Shown here: positions 58,157 through 64,000 of the stretch, piece after piece | How positions within the stretch are numbered: position 1 is the stretch's first letter | Layout: each line of letters starts with the position of its first letter | The notes under the pieces: generated by a model | What the model was told of the DNA's origin: nothing | What the model saw: the letters and a program-made list of their open reading frames with translations, nothing else | Databases searched by the model: none | Source of the DNA: Bursaphelenchus xylophilus | Lineage: Eukaryota; Nematoda; Chromadorea; Rhabditida; Aphelenchoididae | Reading direction: 5' to 3' | Assembly (NCBI GenBank): GCA_904066235.2 | Contig: CAJFCV020000004.1 | Span: forward strand, 6,696,001 to 6,760,000 | Length of the DNA stretch: 64,000 nucleotides | Program-made: the position numbers and the translations under genes

Positions 58157-61100
58157 ATGCGTAAAGACAAGAAGGACGAAGAAGCCGGAACTGGAAATCC
58201 CTATGCCCATTTGGACAAAACATCAGTGTTCCAAGAGGTAAGAACAACTTTGATTTCCAAAAGTACTTTTCTAATGTAGAGTTCATTGACATTTTTTTAG
58301 GCAAGAGCGTTCAACAAAACTCCAATTGTTGTTCGGGAATGTAATGCGACGTTGTGCAAGATCTTGTACTTGATCCAGAATGGGGAGAGTATAGGAAAAA
58401 CTGAAGCCACTGACACCTTCTTTGCCATCACCAAGCTGTGGCAATGCAAGGATGCCACCCTCCGTCGTCTTGTCTTTTTGGCCATCAAGGAGTTGAGTCC
58501 ATATGCCAATGATGTCATCATTGTTATCAGCAGGTAAACAATTTTGTTCACAAACAAGTCTTCTCTTTAGTTTGACCAAAGACATGACAGGGAATGAAGA
58601 TGTGTATCGAGGTCCTGCCATCAGAGCTCTCTGCCGTATCACTGACAGTGGAATGCTGCAAGCGATTGAGAGATATATGAAACAAGCCATTGTGGATAAG
58701 GTCCCGTCTGTTTCTTCCGCCGCTTTGGTCTCGTCGGTCCATCTGATGAAGAAATCTCCCGAGGTCATTAGAAGATGGGCCAATGAGGTTCAAGAAGCTG
58801 TGAACTCTGAAAATCCAATGGTGCAATATCACGCTTTGGGTCTTCTTTATCAAATCCGATCGAGTGACAAACTGGCCGTCTCCAAACTTCTCCATAAATT
58901 TGGAAAGTCTGGAATGAGATCTCCGTTGGCTTTGTGTTATCTCATCAGAATTGCTGCCAAATTGATCTTGGAAGAAGAGGGTACTGACAGAATTCCTCTA
59001 ACATTTATCGAGAGTTGTCTTCGCCATAAGAGTGAGATGGTTACTTATGAGGCCGCGTCAGCTATTGTCAGGCTGCCTAACATTACCAGGTAGGCTTACC
59101 AAATTTTATTGATACTTATTTTGGGTTTGTTTTCCTAATATTATATGTATTATTTTAGCGGGGAATTGGCGGGTGCAGTGAATGTGCTCCAGATGTTCTG
59201 CTCGTCTCCCAAGCCATCTTTACGTTTCGCGGCTGTCCGAACGTTGAATAAGATCTCGATTAATTATCCTCAGGCGGTTATGAGTTGCAACGTCGACTTG
59301 GAGCAACTGATTACTGACCAAAACAGATCAATTGCCACTTTGGCCATCACCACTTTGCTCAAGACAGGTGCTGAATCTTCAGTTGAAAGGTTGATGAAGC
59401 AAATAAGTTCCTTTGTCAACGAAATCGTAGATGAATTCAAAGTTGTGGTCGTTGAGGCCATTCGTTCTTTATGCTCCAGATATCCAAGAAAGCATGCCAC
59501 GATGATGATGTTCCTCTCGGCCATGTTGAGAGATGATGGAGGTCTTGAATACAAGAAGGCCCTGGTCGATACGGTTATCTCCATCATCGAGGAGAACCCA
59601 GAAACTCGCGAAACAGGTGCAAATTTTATTAATACTGCCTGTATTTTCTGTGATAATTCAAATAGAAATGTATTTATTTTTAGGTCTTGTACATCTCTGT
59701 GAATTTATCGAAGATTGTGAACACAGCTCCCTGGCAAGTCGAGTTCTTCATATCCTGGGAACTGAGGGCCCAATTACATCATCGCCCGAGAAATATATCC
59801 GCTTTATTTACAACAGAGTGGTTTTGGAAGCGACTGAGGTGAGTGTCGGAATAGTCGAGGGGTAGTGGGTTGGGGTCAAACAACTCGATGAGGAAATCAA
59901 AAGGCCGCTTGAAGACCCTCACATTGCAGTAGGTGGGTCGTTATGACGATACAAAACGAAGCGAAATACTGATGAGTTGTGAATGTTTTTTTCCTTCTTA
60001 TCTGTAACAAAAATTATTATTTAATTTTAGATCCGAGCCGCGGCTGTGACTGCCTTGGCCAGATTCGGTGCTTTGTGCCCCAAACTCCGGCCGAGTATTG
60101 AAGTTTTATTGAAGAGATGTCTTCTGGATACTGACGATGAGGTCCGGGACAGAGCTACTTTCTTTTTGAGAACTCTTCAGTCTGAAGACTCGGATGCCAT
60201 CAACAAATATATTATCAGTCCCCTTCAAGTAAGCTGATTTCATAGTTTGTGTTTGTGGCAACAAGACTGAGAAAACATTCACCTTTTTAGGTATCTGATG
60301 TCGGGCTTGAACATGCTGCTCAGGATTATGTGAAGAGTAAACAATTCGACAAATCCTTCGATCTGAAGGTAGTCCCAGTCTCGGCCGCCCCCATCACCCT
60401 CACCGAATCCAAACCATCTTCTCTTTCCGTGGAACCAGTGGTCAAGAAAGAGGAGAAGAACAAGAGCTCCAGACAAGACTTCTTTGCTCGTAAGTTATTG
60501 TAAAAATCTTTTGTCCGTTCTTCTTGACACGTTCACCCTTGTTTTTTCAGAGCAGTTATTTGCGATCGCTGATTTCTCTGACCTCGGCCCTCTATTTAGA
60601 AGTTCTAAGCAGATTGAACTCACGGAATCGGTTACAGAATATGCTGTCACTCTGATCAAACATACTTTTGCTGAAAATATTATCCTTCAAGTAAGAATCC
60701 GATGAATTTTACTTGATTTCCAGTTTGATTGCAAAAATACCTGTAATGATCAACTTCTGGAGAATGTTCATGTGAGTCTCGAACCGACAGAAGAAGAAGG
60801 ATGGAGAGTGGTAAAGACGTTGCCCTTGAGCGCTCTTCCTTATGGCAGCGAAAAGGGAACTACTTACATCCTGTTGGGAATGCCTGAGGATGGAGGCGTT
60901 TCAGGAACTTTCTCTGCCACTCTCAAGTTCAATGTTAGAGATGTGGATCCAACTACAGGGGAACCCGAGTCTGACGATGTTTACGATGACACATTCGCCG
61001 TGAGTTTTGATATATTTTTTGATATGTTTCGATCCTCCAATTTTTATGTCCAACATCACAAAAGTATACCGCCTTTGTTACTGATATAGATCATAAATCC

Positions 61101-61660
61101 ATTGGTACTCTTAATTGAACATATTTATAGCTGGAAGAAGTGTCGATCAGTCTCTCCGATCATATTCTAGCTGTTCAAAAGCCCAATTTCTCTGGAGTCT
61201 GGGACCAATTGGGAGAAGAAAATGAATACAATGAGACCTTCGCCCTCCCAGTAGCGTCCCTCCAAGGTAACTCCCAAAAGCACTCTTATCAATGGCTTAT
61301 TTTTCAGAAGCGGTCACAAAACTCCAACAGTATTTGGGAATGGCCGCCTGCGAACACTCGGATAAGATCCCTGAGGGGAAATCACAACATCAGCTATTGC
61401 TGAGTGGTGTCTTCAGAGGGGGATTAGATGTTTTGGCTCGAATTCGATTGGCACAAGACCCCGTGGAGCAAGTTGTGAACATGAATGTGATTGTCCGGTA
61501 AGTCGCTGGTCGCCCCCTTTCGTAGTACTGATAAGAGGCAGTCTGTTTATATATAAAGAGCATTGTATATCATGTTTTTTATGAAATTATTACGTTTGTC
61601 GCTATTTTCAGAAGCGAGGACGCGAACCTGAGCGAATTGGTGGGCGCCTCCATTTCTTAA
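58157..61660 (+). CDS. copg-1: Coatomer subunit gamma (COPG)
   Basis: COPI coat adaptor subunit for Golgi-to-ER and intra-Golgi vesicles. The start [20 protein letters not shown] matches the family. HEAT-like trunk: [80 protein letters not shown], through to about 60230. A Lys/Ser/Pro linker follows ([20 protein letters not shown]), then the appendage ([60 protein letters not shown]) ending LVGASIS. Ten or so introns. All expected parts are present and the length is normal. Coatomer beta' is in the same window. Confidence 0.95.
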
Positions 61661-62233
61661 GTTGCATATTTATTCTAATATAACTGTTACTGTAAGGCAT
61701 ATGTGATAATGATAAATATTCCTGACCCTTGATTGATGGCTGTTCGATTTCGAGATTGGCCCATGATTTGTTGCATGTTATTTTAGAGATCCATCTGTTG
61801 ACCACATGACTTTTTTGTTGACTTTTTTCGGAACATTAAACGAGTAAGAAAAAGTGCGTGGCGGTAAGAAAAAAGGCCATTTCCTGGCTCGGGAACGGCT
61901 GGCCGTTCCGTTCCAGGCATTCATCCGCCTTTTGATACCGTTTTTTTTTGAATCCGGGCCAATATAATAGTTTTTGGAATAGGTCCACCAACATATCCCG
62001 CCCAGCTTTGAGTGTTATATAATCGGATCCTGAGGCTACCAACTCTTCCGTCCGCCCTTTTTGACTCCAAGTAGTTTGAGTTTTACCTTTAAGATGACTC
62101 CGCGCTCCCCTCCTTTCTTCTGTCGTTCGATTTTTTGTTTAGATTTATATTTATTAAAACTCCGTCGCTTTACTGACGCGTCGCCCATTAATTGAATTTG
62201 TCTTATGGAATTTGCTCATAGATTACTCTAAAT
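61661..62233. other. Intergenic region, no gene recognised
   Basis: Contains the 3' region of coatomer gamma and the promoter of the transthyretin-like gene. A minus-strand frame at 61836-62042 lacks protein-like features. Confidence 0.5.
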
Positions 62234-62776
62234 ATGTCAAGGATAGTGTTAATTTTCCTACTATATTTGCTTGATTTCACGTCAGCCAGCACAGAATGCC
62301 TCTGGGCAACTGGAATCATCGAGTGTCGCAAGAATCAGACCCGAGTCGAGGGAGCTGTTGTCGAGGTATTTGATCTCGACAGCCCCGAGGCGGCAAGTTA
62401 ATTTTTATGGAATATGTAAAGAATTGTTTTCACTGTGCTATCTTAACCTATTTAGAGTTCTATTGTAAACCCCCTTGATCCCGATGATAAAGTTGGTTTC
62501 TCTTACGTGGATAACACTCAAGGGCTATGGAATGTGGAGGGATGTGCGGCGGATCAAGATTGGCTTCCCGGGATCCCCAATCGCCCCGAATTCTACATCC
62601 GGATATTCCACAAATGCAATCGGCCTGAGGGGGAATTCAAGAGGATACTACCGGTGTTCCGCGTCTACACCCCCGAGACCTACGACTTTCACATACAACA
62701 TCCGATAGTGTTGGACCAGGATTATGATCCCAAGGAAGACGAAAAGGCATTTGAATTGGATATGGGCTCCGTCTGA
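62234..62776 (+). CDS. Transthyretin-like secreted protein (TTR family)
   Basis: Nematode TTR/TTL family, a secreted beta-sandwich protein. The signal peptide MSRIVLIFLLYLLDFTSAST is followed by the fold: RVEGAVVEVFDLDSPEA|SSIVNPLDPDDKVGF, then GLWNVEGCAADQDWLPGIPN, FYIRIFHKCNRPEGEFKRIL, VFRVYTPETYDFHI, with the acidic end DPKEDEKAFELDMGSV. The two halves join only if the intron uses a GC donor (GCG|GCAAGT at about 62392-62398) and the acceptor TATTTAG; the neighbouring GT two bases on breaks the frame. Cys residues in the first and second halves (CLWATGIIEC; GCAADQD; HKC) fit the usual disulfides. Members act in engulfment or signalling in C. elegans; the role here is unknown. Confidence 0.85.
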
Positions 62777-63112
62777 CATCTACTCCAATATGTATCGAAA
62801 ATGGGAAGCGAAGCCCCGGCCCTAGATTGATGAAAAGGCGAACATGTACATACAATCGTATCTTGGCTTTATTATTCTTCTGTACATACATTTGACGGAT
62901 TCTGGGAACGTGAACTAGGTGGTTTGAGTAGAAATTTTGATAGCGCCATTAATAGAAACGACAAGGTTCGGCATTTAAAATGTGCTCTTCCTTTTAACAA
63001 GGACAGTTCACGTGCACAGAAGGTCTTATAATCTAATAAAATATAACCGAAATAAATTTTAAAATAACCTGATGACGTCGTTTTGATTGCCGATCTGAGT
63101 CCTACTGGCCTT

Positions 63113-64000
63113 CTAGAGGATACTGTAAGTTTCCTTCTGATTGGTGGGTGAATTTGTGAGAGTGAGGTACTGGGGAGGAGATGTCAGATGATTCGGATTC
63201 ACATTGTTTGGAGTCATCCTCTCCTGATTTTCGACGGAATCGCGTGGAGAATGACTGCTTGAATTGGAGGGAGTGTGGAATGCCGGAGGGGCATCGAAAG
63301 AAGTATGGTTATTCCTATTCAAAGTACTCTCGAATCCGGAGTTTGTAAGAGTCGAGAGGCCGGTTGGATTCAATTCCACGGCATTCTCTGCAGTCCTCGC
63401 ACTCTTTGGCCTCAGGGAAGCATAAGAACTGAGGGAAGATCTCTTCTGGACAAGCGATTGATCCATCACTGGGACCTCGGAGAATTGGGTTTGGAATTCA
63501 TCTGCAAAGTTAATGTCTTCGAAATATACAAAGCAAGAAAGCAATTATTGGTTTGTTCCCAAATCAAATTAAAACTCACCAAATCCTCGATGTTTGGAGG
63601 CGGTGTCGCTAATCCAATACTGATTACTATTCAAGGAGGACTGGGGAATTGTCTTCGGGACTGGTCTTTTCTTCTTCCCATTCTTCCCCTGAGCATTCAG
63701 ACAACAGAAAAGGATGTTACAGCAACATCCAAGAGCAAAGAACACAGACAAAGCAATGCAGAGTTTGTACAAGATGATCAGATCGGCCGGGAGATCACAA
63801 TGACAGCCAGTAATACTACTGGCACTCTCCGGAAGTGATGTTGGAGTCGGTTCGGGGATGAGTTCTCGGCGTTCCAGAACGCGGACACGGGTCTTGGCTT
63901 GGGAACTGGCCTTAGGCCACGTGAGTTGGATATCCGGGGAGTCCGGGGAGTTGGCCCTGAGGATCTTGGAGACCAATTCGGGATCTTCATTCATCGGATC
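63113..64000 (-). CDS. Single-pass membrane protein with PDZ-type C-terminus (5' end outside window or at 63994)
   Basis: Two exons (63587 to at least 63994, and 63113 to about 63526) joined as HRGFD|INFADEFQ. The first residues seen (MNEDPELVSKILRANSPDSP) may be internal, since the frame continues to the window edge. A polar, Pro-rich stretch (ERRELIPEPTPTSLPESASS) precedes one membrane segment (LIILYKLCIALSVFFALGCC), followed by CNILFCC and a basic KNGKKKRPVPK. The tail is Ser/Asn/Thr/Pro-rich, about 170 residues, and ends KETYSIL. The last three residues Ser-Ile-Leu fit a class I PDZ ligand (S/T-X-hydrophobic). The juxtamembrane Cys cluster may be palmitoylated. No family recognised. Confidence 0.65.

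Overview
The window looks like a gene-dense piece of a nematode nuclear genome. Most genes carry several short spliceosomal introns, often about 30-60 bases, with GTAAG-type donors and TTTCAG/TTTTAG acceptors. A transthyretin-related secreted protein and a nematode-style globin point to Nematoda; I cannot name the species. All gene models below were spliced by eye, so internal exon edges are less certain than gene identity.

Layout. 24-3685 (-) cohesin SMC1, cut by the window start; 3986-6472 (+) kinesin-II subunit KAP3; 6576-8399 (-) GLUT-type sugar transporter; 8649-9194 a non-autonomous hAT-like element with an 8-bp target duplication; 10139-14529 (-) two unrecognised proteins and an ING3-like PHD protein; 14920-19339 (+) coatomer beta'; 19999-22637 (-) an adenylate-kinase-like protein with an acylation-type N-terminus. 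The stretch from 22.6 to 28.2 kb is gene-poor and rich in repeats. 28211-29814 and 30286-31458 (+) are two single-pass membrane proteins of unknown function. 31489-33982 (-) is a Kv-type channel whose selectivity-filter motif is replaced.

36180-43697 (-) is a TBC1D8/9-type Rab-GAP. Two of its introns each hold a complete gene on the opposite strand: a glutaredoxin-DEP-DUF547 protein (39406-41318) and a type I membrane protein (41710-42676). Then follow a DDX24/Mak5-like helicase (44088-47533, +), a globin (48654-50352, +), an MFSD8/CLN7-like transporter (52072-53768, +), a BTB protein (54032-54741, -), a short basic protein (54803-55486, +), an ILVBL-type ThDP enzyme (55513-57810, -), coatomer gamma (58157-61660, +), a transthyretin-like protein (62234-62776, +) and the end of a membrane protein with a PDZ-type C-terminus (63113-64000, -).

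Most genes are ordinary housekeeping genes: cohesin, intraflagellar motor, two COPI coat subunits, ribosome biogenesis, Rab regulation. Divergent pairs with short spacers are common (SMC1/KAP3, ING3/COPB2, TBC1D9/DDX24, BTB/54.8-kb gene, ILVBL/COPG) and probably share promoter regions. The most notable points are the Kv channel without TVGYGD, the double nesting inside the Rab-GAP gene, two GC-AG introns with the same CG|GCAAGT donor, the acylated kinase-like protein with an altered P-loop, and the hAT-like element built of GGGCC arrays.
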